A DNA stretch of 42,643 bases from Lachnospiraceae bacterium (GTDB lineage: Bacteria; Bacillota; Clostridia; Lachnospirales; Lachnospiraceae): assembly GCA_017614155.1 (NCBI GenBank), contig JAGACK010000005.1, positions 1-42,643 of the forward strand. The letters are read 5' to 3'. Shown here piece by piece: positions 9,145 to 17,490 of the stretch. The notes below the pieces were generated by a model. That model did not search any database, was not told the origin of the DNA, and worked only from the letters and a program-made list of their open reading frames with translations. The position numbers and the translations under genes were made by a program. How positions within the stretch are numbered: the stretch's first letter is position 1; each line of letters starts with the position of its first letter.

Positions 9145-9241
9145 ATTATGCCCTTCATTTAAGAAATATGTATTGTGACGATAATTGTTTTCCTAATCAT
9201 ATAGCATTCTATCATATATCGCTTCGGTCATATACCCGATA

Positions 9242-9271
9242 TTGCAATTTTACCCGTCGGGATGATACTAT
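9242..9271 (+). promoter_or_regulatory. Candidate sigma-A promoter of the yicC operon
   Basis: TTGCAA (9242-9247), an 18-bp spacer, then TACTAT (9266-9271). The -10 overlaps upstream in-frame start codons, which supports translation from the downstream ATG at 9346. Confidence 0.5.
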
Positions 9272-9345
9272 TATATGCGTGGAATAAAAATCTTCCGCAT
9301 TATACGGATGTGATAATAAAGACTGTCAGGGAGAATCAGAAAAAT

Positions 9346-10230
9346 ATGATAAAGAGCATGACCGGCTTCGGCAGGTGCGAGGTCTCGGATAATAACAAAA
9401 AATATATCGTCGAGGTCAAAGCGGTTAACCACAGATATCTGGAACTGAACACCAAGCTTCAGAAGGGACTCGCCTGCTTTGATGTAGCAGTGAGAAATAC
9501 CGCAAAGGAATACATGGAGCGCGGCAAGGTGGACATATTCGTTTCCGTGGAGGATGACGGAAAACTGTCCGAAAGAGTCAGATACAACAGTGATATCGCA
9601 GCCCAGTACATGGGATATTTAGAGGAGATGGCCAGTCAGTTCAATCTTGAAAATGATGTCAGGCTCTCAAATCTGTCAAGATACCCCGATGTATTTACGA
9701 TGGAGGATGAGGTCCCGGATGAGGATGAACAGTGGAAGGCCATAGAAAAATGCGTAAGGGGCGCCTGTGAAAACTTTGTGGCGGCGAGGACAGAAGAAGG
9801 GACCAATCTGAAGAACAATCTGATCTCAAAGCTTGACAGCATGAAGGAGTATGTTGAAACGATAGAAAAACGGTCGCCGCAGATCGTGGAGGAATACAGA
9901 AAAAAGCTCACGGAAAGGATAGAGGAGTTTCTGTCATCAACAACGGCAGCGGTGGATGAATCCAGGATTGTCACGGAAGTTACGATATACGCCGACAAGG
10001 TATGCGTTGATGAGGAGATCGTCAGGCTCAAAAGTCATATAGAAAGCATGCGCCAGTGCCTGATGAAGGGCGGAAGCTGCGGCAGGAAGCTTGATTTTAT
10101 CGCACAGGAGATGAACCGCGAGGCAAATACCACTCTTTCAAAGGCCAACGATCTTTTGCTTTCGGACACTGCCATAGAATTGAAAACGATCATCGAAAAG
10201 ATCCGCGAGCAGGTACAGAACATTGAGTGA
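9346..10230 (+). CDS. yicC: YicC/YloC family endoribonuclease
   Basis: The product of 294 residues opens with the family signature MIKSMTGFGR. It ends with the conserved C-terminal DUF1732-type block: GGSCGRKLDFIAQEMNRE, then EANTT and a helix ending EKIREQVQNIE. YicC proteins are RNases that take part in RNA turnover. An in-frame start 84 bases upstream exists, but that stretch holds the promoter, and homologues begin at MIKSMTGFG, so 9346 is preferred. AGGGAG lies about 12 bases before it. First gene of the yicC-remA-gmk-rpoZ cluster; its stop overlaps remA. Confidence 0.93.
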   Translation: MIKSMTGFGRCEVSDNNKKYIVEVKAVNHRYLELNTKLQKGLACFDVAVRNTAKEYMERGKVDIFVSVEDDGKLSERVRYNSDIAAQYMGYLEEMASQFNLENDVRLSNLSRYPDVFTMEDEVPDEDEQWKAIEKCVRGACENFVAARTEEGTNLKNNLISKLDSMKEYVETIEKRSPQIVEEYRKKLTERIEEFLSSTTAAVDESRIVTEVTIYADKVCVDEEIVRLKSHIESMRQCLMKGGSCGRKLDFIAQEMNREANTTLSKANDLLLSDTAIELKTIIEKIREQVQNIE

Positions 10231-10489
10231 TCTGATAAATGTCGGTTTCGGCAATATAGTAAATATGGACCGGGTGATAGCCATAGTAAGTTCGGATTCG
10301 GCACCCGCAAAACGAACCGTGAAAAACGCCAAGCTTTCGGGACTTGCGATAGATGCAACACATGGCAGGAAGGCAAAGGCAGTGATCGTTATGGAAAACA
10401 ATCAGGTTGTATTATCTGCCCTTGCCCCTGAGACTCTTTTCCAGCGTGTGACACAGGAAACGGAGAAAAATGATGCAAAAGATCAATAA
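10223..10489 (+). CDS. remA: RemA/DUF370 family DNA-binding regulator
   Basis: Small protein of 88 residues matching RemA throughout: INVGFGNIV near the N-terminus, then SSDSAPAKR, IDATHGRKAKAVIVM and VVLSALAPET. In Bacillus subtilis RemA activates matrix and osmoprotection genes; its role here is unknown. The only start that keeps the N-terminal strand is a TTG at 10223, inside the end of yicC (8-bp overlap), with AGGTAC upstream. A TTG start and overlap suggest translational coupling to yicC. The 3' end overlaps gmk by 20 bases. Confidence 0.9.
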   Translation: MSDLINVGFGNIVNMDRVIAIVSSDSAPAKRTVKNAKLSGLAIDATHGRKAKAVIVMENNQVVLSALAPETLFQRVTQETEKNDAKDQ

Positions 10490-11108
10490 TCGTGGTATAC
10501 TTACAGTCGTTTCGGGCTTTGCGGGCTCAGGCAAGGGGACTCTGATGAAAAAGCTCCTTGAGAATTATGACGGCTATGCCCTTTCGGTCTCAGCGACATC
10601 GAGATCTCCGAGGCCGGGAGAAAAAGAGGGCGTCAGCTATTTTTTCAAAAGCCGCAGTGAGTTTGAAAAAATGATAGAGGACGACGGCTTTCTCGAGCAT
10701 GCCGAATATGTCGGAAATTATTACGGCACACCGAAGGATTTCGTTTTTTCAAAGCTTGACGAGGGGTTTGATGTTATTCTCGAGATAGAGATCCAGGGTG
10801 CCATGCAGATAAAGGAAAGATTTCCGGACACGCTTCTTGTTTTTGTTATGCCGCCGGGCGCAGAGGAACTGAAAAGCCGTCTGGTCGGGCGGGGAACAGA
10901 GACGCCGGAGATTATCGAAAAAAGGATGAAACGGGCAGCCGCCGAATCCGAGGGCATCGAAAAATATGATTTTATCGTCGTCAATGATGATATCGATAAA
11001 TGCACAAAGCAGCTTCATGAGATAATACAGGCTGCGCACTTTACTCCGTCACATCAGATGGAGTTTATACAGGAAATCAGGAAAGAATTAAAAAAACTGG
11101 AGGGATAA
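10470..11108 (+). CDS. gmk: Guanylate kinase
   Basis: Phosphorylates GMP to GDP using ATP. The 212-residue product has the P-loop SGFAGSGKGT (15-24), a variant of the more usual SGPSGAGKGT. It also has the GMP-binding SATSRSPRPGE and GVSYFF segments, a GNYYGTPKDF block, EIEIQGAMQIK, and the lid region around RLVGRGTE. Start is ATG at 10470 or the adjacent ATG at 10473, both served by GGAGA at 10461-10465. It overlaps remA and is followed three bases later by rpoZ. Confidence 0.96.
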   Translation: MMQKINNRGILTVVSGFAGSGKGTLMKKLLENYDGYALSVSATSRSPRPGEKEGVSYFFKSRSEFEKMIEDDGFLEHAEYVGNYYGTPKDFVFSKLDEGFDVILEIEIQGAMQIKERFPDTLLVFVMPPGAEELKSRLVGRGTETPEIIEKRMKRAAAESEGIEKYDFIVVNDDIDKCTKQLHEIIQAAHFTPSHQMEFIQEIRKELKKLEG

Positions 11109-11111
11109 AAA

Positions 11112-11357
11112 ATGCTGCACCCGTCTTATTCAGACCTTATGAAGGTAGTAAATGCCGACTGCGAAGAGGGAGAGACACCCATAGTAAACAGCAGGTACTC
11201 TATCGTGCTCGCGACATCAAAAAGAGCCAGACAGATCATTAGCGGTTCTGAACCCCTTGTATCCATGAGGGACAGGAAGCCGCTTTCGATAGCTGTCGAA
11301 GAACTTAACGATGGAGAACTGAAGATACTGACCAGCACGGATGATGAGGAAGAATGA
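11112..11357 (+). CDS. rpoZ: RNA polymerase omega subunit
   Basis: An 81-residue protein with the omega core NSRYSIVLATSKRARQI, then KPLSIAVEELNDGEL and an acidic C-terminus. It assists assembly of the beta' subunit. The position immediately after gmk is the standard Firmicutes arrangement. The ribosome binding site is GGAGG at 11099-11103, inside the gmk end. Confidence 0.94.
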   Translation: MLHPSYSDLMKVVNADCEEGETPIVNSRYSIVLATSKRARQIISGSEPLVSMRDRKPLSIAVEELNDGELKILTSTDDEEE

Positions 11358-11399
11358 TTTTTTGCTGTGCTGCTGAAGAGACATAATGAAGTATGTGGG

Positions 11400-11421
11400 G
11401 GACGGGTTTTAATACCCGTCC
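11400..11421 (+). other. Hairpin between rpoZ and rimO
   Basis: GGACGGGT (11400-11407) pairs perfectly with ACCCGTCC (11414-11421) across a 6-nt loop. No T-run follows, so it may be a weak terminator, a processing site, or a structure affecting rimO translation. A GTG in the rimO frame starts at the next base. Confidence 0.6.
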
Positions 11422-11475
11422 GTGTGCTGTCTTAAAAAGGGCAGTTTTGCGCCGGTCAGTGACCGCATTTCCGAT

Positions 11476-12810
11476 ATGAAAACTACTACCCTGATGTTCA
11501 TTTCTTTGGGCTGTGACAAGAACCTGGTGGATACCGAGCATATGCTTGGAATTCTCGGAAGAGAAGGATTTGAGTTCACTCAGGATGAAACGCAGGCCGA
11601 TATCATAGTGATCAATTCCTGCTGTTTTATAGGCGATGCAAAAGAGGAAAGCATCAATACCATAATCGAAACAGGAAAGCTGAAGGAAACAGGGCGTCTT
11701 AAAGGCCTCATCGTATGCGGGTGCCTTGCCCAGAGATATGCCGGTGATATCAGAAGGGAACTTCCGGAGGTTGATGCCATAGTAGGCACCACGGAGTATA
11801 CAAGGATCGCTGAGGCCGTAAAGGAAGTGCTGGAGGGAAACAGTCCGGAGCTTGTCGGAAATACGGATGCGGCGGAATACCCGAAAGGCGAAAGGATCCT
11901 TACCGGAGGAGGATATTCATCATATCTGAAGATCTCCGAAGGGTGTGATAAAAACTGTACCTACTGCATCATTCCGAAGGTGAGGGGCAGATACAGAAGC
12001 TTTCCTGAGGAGGTCCTGTTAAATGAAGCCCGGTCGCTTGCAGAAAAAGGGGTGAAGGAGCTTGTTCTGGTAGCTCAGGAAACAACGGTCTACGGCAGGG
12101 ATATTTACGGAAAAAAACGGCTCCCGGATCTGCTAAAGAAGCTTTGCGGCATAGAAGGGCTTGAATGGATCAGGATCATGTATTCCTATCCCGAAGAGAT
12201 AGACGATGCACTGATAGATGTGATGTCATCGGAAGAAAAGGTCTGCCATTATCTTGATATGCCCATACAGCATTGCAGCGACAGGATATTAAGGTTAATG
12301 GGCAGAAGGACTGACAGAAAAAGCCTTGAAAAAACGATAAAAAAGCTCAGGGAGAGAATCCCTGATATTGCTCTTCGGACCACGCTGATCTCAGGCTTTC
12401 CCGGAGAGACAAAAAAGGACCACGAGGAGCTTCTGTCATTTGTCGAAGAGATGAGATTTGACAGGCTCGGAGTCTTTGCCTACTCAAGGGAGGAAGACAC
12501 GCCGGCAGCTTCGTTTGACGGCCAGGTCCCGGTCCGAACCGCAAAAAAGAGAAGAGATGAGATCATGTCCCTGCAGCAAAGGATAGCCTTTGAAAAAGAA
12601 GCGGGCATGGCAGGAAGAGAAATGACTGTCATGATAGAGGGCTCCCTGGCGGAAGATGATGTTTATGTGGGCAGGACCTACCGCGATGCGCCTGATGTGG
12701 ACGGCTATGTATTTTTGAAAAACACCCCGCGGCGGTTTATGTCGGGAGATCTTGTAAAGGCTCGCATCACCGGAGCGAACGGATATGATCTGACAGGAGA
12801 TATCATATGA
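11476..12810 (+). CDS. rimO: Ribosomal protein S12 (uS12) methylthiotransferase
   Basis: Radical-SAM enzyme that methylthiolates the conserved Asp of ribosomal protein S12. The product of 444 residues has the UPF0004 domain with cluster cysteines C13 (SLGCDKNLVD), C49 or C50 (NSCCF) and C83 (CGCLAQRY). The radical-SAM triad is C157-C161-C164 in EGCDKNCTYCIIPKVRG. A C-terminal TRAM domain follows (about 380-444). The SLGCDKN signature favours RimO over the tRNA enzyme MiaB. I start at the ATG of MKTTTLMFISLGC; a GTG at 11422 in frame would add 18 poorly conserved residues. The ribosome binding site is weak for either. The stop overlaps pgsA. Confidence 0.93.
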   Translation: MKTTTLMFISLGCDKNLVDTEHMLGILGREGFEFTQDETQADIIVINSCCFIGDAKEESINTIIETGKLKETGRLKGLIVCGCLAQRYAGDIRRELPEVDAIVGTTEYTRIAEAVKEVLEGNSPELVGNTDAAEYPKGERILTGGGYSSYLKISEGCDKNCTYCIIPKVRGRYRSFPEEVLLNEARSLAEKGVKELVLVAQETTVYGRDIYGKKRLPDLLKKLCGIEGLEWIRIMYSYPEEIDDALIDVMSSEEKVCHYLDMPIQHCSDRILRLMGRRTDRKSLEKTIKKLRERIPDIALRTTLISGFPGETKKDHEELLSFVEEMRFDRLGVFAYSREEDTPAASFDGQVPVRTAKKRRDEIMSLQQRIAFEKEAGMAGREMTVMIEGSLAEDDVYVGRTYRDAPDVDGYVFLKNTPRRFMSGDLVKARITGANGYDLTGDII

Positions 12811-13343
12811 ACCTACCGAACAGACTGACAGTTTTGAGGGTCATTCTGATCCCGTTTTTTGTCGCCGTGCTCATCACGGATGTCTTCGGTGAGTATTCGA
12901 AATGGGTCGCGCTTTCGATCTTTGTTATCGCAAGCCTGACGGATCTGGCTGATGGAAAGATAGCGAGGAAATACAACCTTGTGACGAATTTCGGCAAATT
13001 CATGGATCCGCTTGCCGACAAGCTTCTCGTATGCTCGGCGCTGATCTGCCTGACCGGGCTACACAGGCTTCCTTCATGGATCGTATGCATAATAATAGCC
13101 CGCGAGTTTATTATCAGCGGCTTCAGGCTCATAGCTTCGGATAACGGAGTGGTCATCGCTGCCAGCATGTGGGGCAAGGTCAAGACAACGGTCCAGATGA
13201 TCATGGTCATCCTGCTTATCGCCGATCTTCCGGGAAGGGCATGGGAGATCACGGAACAGATTTTTATCTGGGCTGCGCTGATACTAACCGTTATATCGCT
13301 TTTTGATTATATCCTGAAAAACAAAGAAGTGTTGAAGAATTGA
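12807..13343 (+). CDS. pgsA: CDP-diacylglycerol-glycerol-3-phosphate 3-phosphatidyltransferase
   Basis: Integral membrane enzyme making phosphatidylglycerophosphate, the committed step to phosphatidylglycerol. The 178-residue product carries the full CDP-alcohol phosphotransferase motif: D46-x2-D49-G50-x2-A53-R54-x8-G63-x3-D67-x3-D71. The N-terminus MNLPNRLTVLRVILIP is typical of PgsA. It overlaps rimO by four bases (ATGA), indicating translational coupling. Confidence 0.95.
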   Translation: MNLPNRLTVLRVILIPFFVAVLITDVFGEYSKWVALSIFVIASLTDLADGKIARKYNLVTNFGKFMDPLADKLLVCSALICLTGLHRLPSWIVCIIIAREFIISGFRLIASDNGVVIAASMWGKVKTTVQMIMVILLIADLPGRAWEITEQIFIWAALILTVISLFDYILKNKEVLKN

Positions 13344-13358
13344 GAAAAAGAGGTGCTT

Positions 13359-14621
13359 ATGACTGTCGAACTGATCTGTGTGGGAACTGAATTGCTCATG
13401 GGAACCGTAGTGAATACAAATGCGGCTTTTATGGCAGAAAGGTGCGTCGCTTTAGGGCTTGACTGTTTTTATCAGAGCGTTGTCGGTGACAATGCTTCAA
13501 GGCTTGAGGAAAGCATAAAACAGGCAATGGGCCGTTCCGATATCGTGATCCTTTCCGGAGGCCTCGGGCCCACCGAGGATGATCTGACAAAGGAAACAGC
13601 AGCGAAGGTCATGGGAAAAGAGCTTGTCATGGATGATAAAGCATGGAAGCACATTACCTCGTATTTTGAAAAGAGGGGACTGGAGCTGACTGAAAACAAC
13701 CGCAAGCAGGCGATGGTCCCTGAAGGCTCAAAGGTTCTGTATAATAAGAACGGGACTGCACCCGGAATCATCATGGAAGGGGACAAGTGCCGCATGATCC
13801 TGCTGCCGGGTCCTCCGATTGAACTGACATTTCTCTGGAATGAACAGGTGGAGGATTATCTGAAGAGCCTGAGCGGAGATGTTCTCATGAGCGAGATGGT
13901 AAAGATCTGCGGGGCGGGAGAGAGCAAGGTAGAAACCCTGTTAAAGGATCTCATCGATGCACAGGACAATCCAACCATAGCGACCTATGCAAAGACCGGC
14001 GAGGTGGATGTCAGGGTTACGGCAAAGGCAAAGGATGAGAAGGAATGCAAAAAACTCATGAAGCCGGTCGTAAAGGAGATCAAAAAAAGACTGGGATCAA
14101 AGATATTTACGACAGACGAGAGTGTTTCTCTTGAAATGGCCGTGATGCAGATCCTCAATGAAAACAAAATGACTCTGACTACCGCGGAGTCCATTACCGG
14201 AGGCATGATAGCTTCAAGGCTCATCAATGTCCCGGGAGCATCCGATGTCATAAAAGTCGGGTATATCACTTATTCAAACAAGGCTAAAAGGAAATATCTC
14301 GGAGTGAAAAGATCGACTTTGGACAAATACGGCGCGGTAAGCGAACAGTGCGCAAAGGAGATGGCAAAGGGCGGCGCGGCTGCCGCAAAGAGCGATGTGT
14401 GCGTGGCCATCACAGGCATAGCGGGACCGGCTTCAGATGCGTCAAACAAGGACATAGGACTGACCTACATCGGAGTATCCGTTGCGGGAAAGATAAAAGT
14501 AAAGGAATACAGGTTTGAAGGAAACAGGGAAAAGATCAGGACGGCAGCAACTACTGCGGCTCTCACTTTTCTCCGTCACTGCCTGCTCGAGAATCTCACG
14601 GAAAAAACTTTCGGAGAGTAA
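13359..14621 (+). CDS. cinA: CinA family protein, nicotinamide-nucleotide amidohydrolase/pyrophosphatase
   Basis: The 420-residue, two-domain protein has the MoaB-like COG1058 domain (ELICVGTELLMG at the start, SGGLGPTEDDLTKE at 66-79, LLPGPP near 150). The CinA C-terminal amidase domain follows (TTAESITGG near 275, the YSNKAK segment and ITGIAGP near 355). These proteins recycle pyridine nucleotides by deamidating NMN. The ATG at 13359 follows AAAAAGAGGT; an in-frame GTG six bases earlier falls in the ribosome binding site. In relatives recA usually comes next, but here a MATE gene follows after 17 bases. Confidence 0.93.
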   Translation: MTVELICVGTELLMGTVVNTNAAFMAERCVALGLDCFYQSVVGDNASRLEESIKQAMGRSDIVILSGGLGPTEDDLTKETAAKVMGKELVMDDKAWKHITSYFEKRGLELTENNRKQAMVPEGSKVLYNKNGTAPGIIMEGDKCRMILLPGPPIELTFLWNEQVEDYLKSLSGDVLMSEMVKICGAGESKVETLLKDLIDAQDNPTIATYAKTGEVDVRVTAKAKDEKECKKLMKPVVKEIKKRLGSKIFTTDESVSLEMAVMQILNENKMTLTTAESITGGMIASRLINVPGASDVIKVGYITYSNKAKRKYLGVKRSTLDKYGAVSEQCAKEMAKGGAAAAKSDVCVAITGIAGPASDASNKDIGLTYIGVSVAGKIKVKEYRFEGNREKIRTAATTAALTFLRHCLLENLTEKTFGE

Positions 14622-14638
14622 AGGCACGATAATAAAGA

Positions 14639-16444
14639 ATGAAGCGTATCATAGATCTGAACAATAATGAAGACTATTTTGCCAGGAAGACCTTTGGGAG
14701 ATTCCTGATACCTACGGTTATTTCCCTGACCGGAACGCTTGTTGCGGGGTTTGCGAACACCCTGATGGCCGGGCGTTTTCTTGGAAAGGAAGCGCTCTCG
14801 GTAATGGGGATCCTCCAGAGCTTTACCTTTCTGTACTCCATGCTCGGCTGCCTGATATCCATAGGAGCATCAACAAGGGCAGCGGTCGCGCTGGGAAAGG
14901 GTGATCATGATACGGCAGCAAAATATGAGTGGCTGTCACTTGTGCTTTCCGTGGTGATCCCTCTGGTCATTTCCCTTCCCTGTCTTGTCTTTTTCAGGGG
15001 ACTGTTTTCAGCCCTGGGAGGCGATGAAGCGGCATATGCTATCGGCGCCGGCTATGGGAGGCTTGTCATAGGCTTTGGCTTTCTTGGCACACTCATCTAT
15101 TTTCCTTTTAATTTCTTAAGGCTCATCGGTAAGGGGAAATATTCGACCATAGCTTTCACAGCCATGGGAATATCCGATATCATACTCGTCTATGCTTTTC
15201 TGAAAGCAGGCATGGGACTTTCCGGCATAGCCGCAGGTTTTATACTGTCAATGACGATCGCCTGCATCATAAGCATGTTCTTTCTTTTTACAAAGAATCA
15301 CTTCTTCAAAATGAAGAGGCCTTTGGCAAAGGATCTTCTTTTGATGACAAAACACATACTGTCATACGGGAGCGCATCGGCGCTCAATAATCTGTGCAGG
15401 CTGATCAGGACCGCGGCAATGAACATACTTGTTTCAAAGTATCTGGGAAGGGACGGAATTGCATCCCTTGCCGTGGCATTTTCCATAATGAACCTTGCAT
15501 CGGCAACAGTGACGGGCTTCGGGCAGGCTGTCTCTCCGATCATCGGAGTGCAGCGCGGGGAGCGCGACAGGAGGGCACAGAGGGAGACAATGAAAGTCAG
15601 TGTTTTCTATGCCTTTGTTTTCCATGTGCTCATAGCGGCTTTCATTTCGCTTTTTGCCACACCGATAGCCGGATTTTTCGGAGTGACGGGAGGCGCGCTT
15701 GCAGCTGACACGACCCTTCTAATCCGGCTTACCGCTGTTAGCCTTATACCTTCGGCTGTCATGAATGTGCTCATTTATTATTATACGGCCATAGGAGAGA
15801 ATATCGGTTCCATGATCCTTACCGCCATGCATGTCCTTGTGTTCCCGGTAATTTTTACCGCTCTGCATCTTTCAAGCGACGCTTCAAACTGGTACGGGAT
15901 GTCATTTACGCTGGCAGAGCTTTTGGACTTCGGAGTCATGGCGGTCTATAGTATATTCAGGATGAAGAAACGCAGCGATCTGACCGGGATACTCCTTGAA
16001 GAAAAGGTATATTCCGAGAAGTTCTTTGCAACAAGTTCTGACGGAACAGAGGAAGGCGCGGTGAAGACCTCGACCGAGGTGGTCGCATTCTGCGAAGAAA
16101 ATGATGTGGATGCCGTACTGTGCATGAAGCTCCCGCTTGTCGTTGAGGAGCTGCTGGTCATCCTGGCAAGACACTGCGCCGCGGACACTTCGGACTTCAG
16201 GGTGGATGTCAGGATATCCCTCACTGCCGACGAGGTCATCATGAGAATGAGGTGCGGAGGAGTGGTATTCAATCCGGTAGAATGGTTCCGCGACAGGAAG
16301 GAAAAGCTCAGCCCGGATAAATTTATGGAGGATGAAAGCTTTGGCATGAATGTGGTTGACAAGCTGGCGCAGAAAGTCAAATATTCAAATGTGTTTGACA
16401 TGAATAACCTGATCATTTCAATGGGAACGGCAGTTGCAAAATGA
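14639..16444 (+). CDS. MATE family transporter fused to a degenerate GHKL ATPase-like domain
   Basis: The first 450 of 601 residues form a 12-helix MATE (NorM/DinF-type) exporter: an N-terminal lobe with LMAGRFLGKEALSVMG and a second lobe starting near 240. Residues 455-600 are an extra cytosolic domain resembling RsbW/HATPase_c_2: a helix VVEELLVILARHC (501-513) where the N-box should be, a strand-turn IMRMRCGGVVFNP (534-546) where the ATP-lid Asp-x-Gly should be, and FGMNVVDKLAQKV (568-580) as the G2-like box. The N-box Asn and the G1 Asp appear replaced, so ATP binding may be lost. ATGA overlap with the GNAT gene, and the PP2C phosphatase two genes on, suggest a partner-switch type sensor circuit. 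Transported substrate is unknown. Confidence 0.82.
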   Translation: MKRIIDLNNNEDYFARKTFGRFLIPTVISLTGTLVAGFANTLMAGRFLGKEALSVMGILQSFTFLYSMLGCLISIGASTRAAVALGKGDHDTAAKYEWLSLVLSVVIPLVISLPCLVFFRGLFSALGGDEAAYAIGAGYGRLVIGFGFLGTLIYFPFNFLRLIGKGKYSTIAFTAMGISDIILVYAFLKAGMGLSGIAAGFILSMTIACIISMFFLFTKNHFFKMKRPLAKDLLLMTKHILSYGSASALNNLCRLIRTAAMNILVSKYLGRDGIASLAVAFSIMNLASATVTGFGQAVSPIIGVQRGERDRRAQRETMKVSVFYAFVFHVLIAAFISLFATPIAGFFGVTGGALAADTTLLIRLTAVSLIPSAVMNVLIYYYTAIGENIGSMILTAMHVLVFPVIFTALHLSSDASNWYGMSFTLAELLDFGVMAVYSIFRMKKRSDLTGILLEEKVYSEKFFATSSDGTEEGAVKTSTEVVAFCEENDVDAVLCMKLPLVVEELLVILARHCAADTSDFRVDVRISLTADEVIMRMRCGGVVFNPVEWFRDRKEKLSPDKFMEDESFGMNVVDKLAQKVKYSNVFDMNNLIISMGTAVAK

Positions 16445-17490
16445 GTGGATCAAAAAACAGGGAAGTGACTCTGATAAACAGAAAAAAGAATGATGAAAAG
16501 ACATTTACCCTCAGGCCCTTTGTTTACGGGGACGAGGCTTCCGTGATAGAATGTGTCCGGGAGGAATACGGTGACACATATTACCGGAGGGAGTATTACG
16601 ATGAAAAGCTCCTGGCCGAGGAGGTGGAATCCGGCAGGCTTCTTTTATATCTGGCTTGCTGCGGAGAAGAAGTGTGCGGCTTCCAGTCGCTGATCCGTTT
16701 TCTGCCGAAGGAGACCAGGATAGAAGCGGCATCGCAGATTTTCAAAAAGAAATACAGGGGATATTCTCTTCCCTATGAGCTTGTAAAATATACTTATGAG
16801 ATCGCAAAGGATCTGCATCCGAGCTGCATATACGCGTCAATGGTCGTGTTTCATAATATCACCCAGGGCATGTGCGAACGTGCGGGGATGACCCCGGTCG
16901 CGTTCAATCTCGGAAGCCACCTGACCTCAAAGATGCACAACAGCTACAGGCTTGGAGACAGCGAGAAATATGCCCAGGCCATAATGGTTCTTCCGGTTGA
17001 CAAACAGGATGCCGGGAGGGTCTATATTCACCCTGATATAGCGCAGAAGGCATCAAAACTGTATTCCGATCTGAAAGTCAGTGTCGATATCGTGACCGGG
17101 CCGGAAGAAAATGAGCATAATAAGAACGGTCATCTGTCCGAAAGCAGATTCGAAGTATCGGTCAATGAAAGAGAGCAGAGCATCAGCGTATATGTCGGGG
17201 CGATCGGAGATGATCTTGCAAAAAAGGTAACGGAGATACGGGATCAGCATCCGGGGAAGTACTGGACGATACAGCTGATACTGCCTGTTGACAGACCGGA
17301 AGCAGTCGGCGCTTACGAGGCGCTTGTCAGGGAAGGTTTTTATTTTGTGGGGCTTCGTCCTCTGTGTTCGGATACGGAACAGATCTTTTTGCAGTACACG
17401 GGAGATGTGTTTTTTGATTTTGATGAGTTCAGCCTGATAAAGGGATTTGAGGAACTGCTTTGCATGATAAGGGATGGTAAGAAAGCATGA
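16441..17490 (+). CDS. GNAT-fold acetyltransferase-like protein
   Basis: Soluble, 349 residues. Residues 22-190 follow a GNAT plan: FTLRPFVYGDEASVIECVREEYGD as strand 1 and helix 1, a LYLACCGEEVCGFQSL hairpin, then KKKYRGYSLPYELVKYTYEIAK in the acetyl-CoA loop position, where the usual RxxGxG reads KKYRGYS. A block with a catalytic-like NITQGMCERAGMTPV follows. The C-terminal half (205-349) is alpha/beta and may be a second, degenerate GNAT-like lobe. Start and stop overlap both neighbours by four bases, so the three proteins are made together. The acetyl acceptor is unknown and could be a protein of this circuit. Confidence 0.65.
   Translation: MSGSKNREVTLINRKKNDEKTFTLRPFVYGDEASVIECVREEYGDTYYRREYYDEKLLAEEVESGRLLLYLACCGEEVCGFQSLIRFLPKETRIEAASQIFKKKYRGYSLPYELVKYTYEIAKDLHPSCIYASMVVFHNITQGMCERAGMTPVAFNLGSHLTSKMHNSYRLGDSEKYAQAIMVLPVDKQDAGRVYIHPDIAQKASKLYSDLKVSVDIVTGPEENEHNKNGHLSESRFEVSVNEREQSISVYVGAIGDDLAKKVTEIRDQHPGKYWTIQLILPVDRPEAVGAYEALVREGFYFVGLRPLCSDTEQIFLQYTGDVFFDFDEFSLIKGFEELLCMIRDGKKA

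Noticed and set aside
11386-11412. Eight-codon frame ATG..TAA between rpoZ and rimO as a leader peptide
   Set aside because: No codon bias suggestive of attenuation and no terminator/antiterminator pair; only a single hairpin without a T-run.
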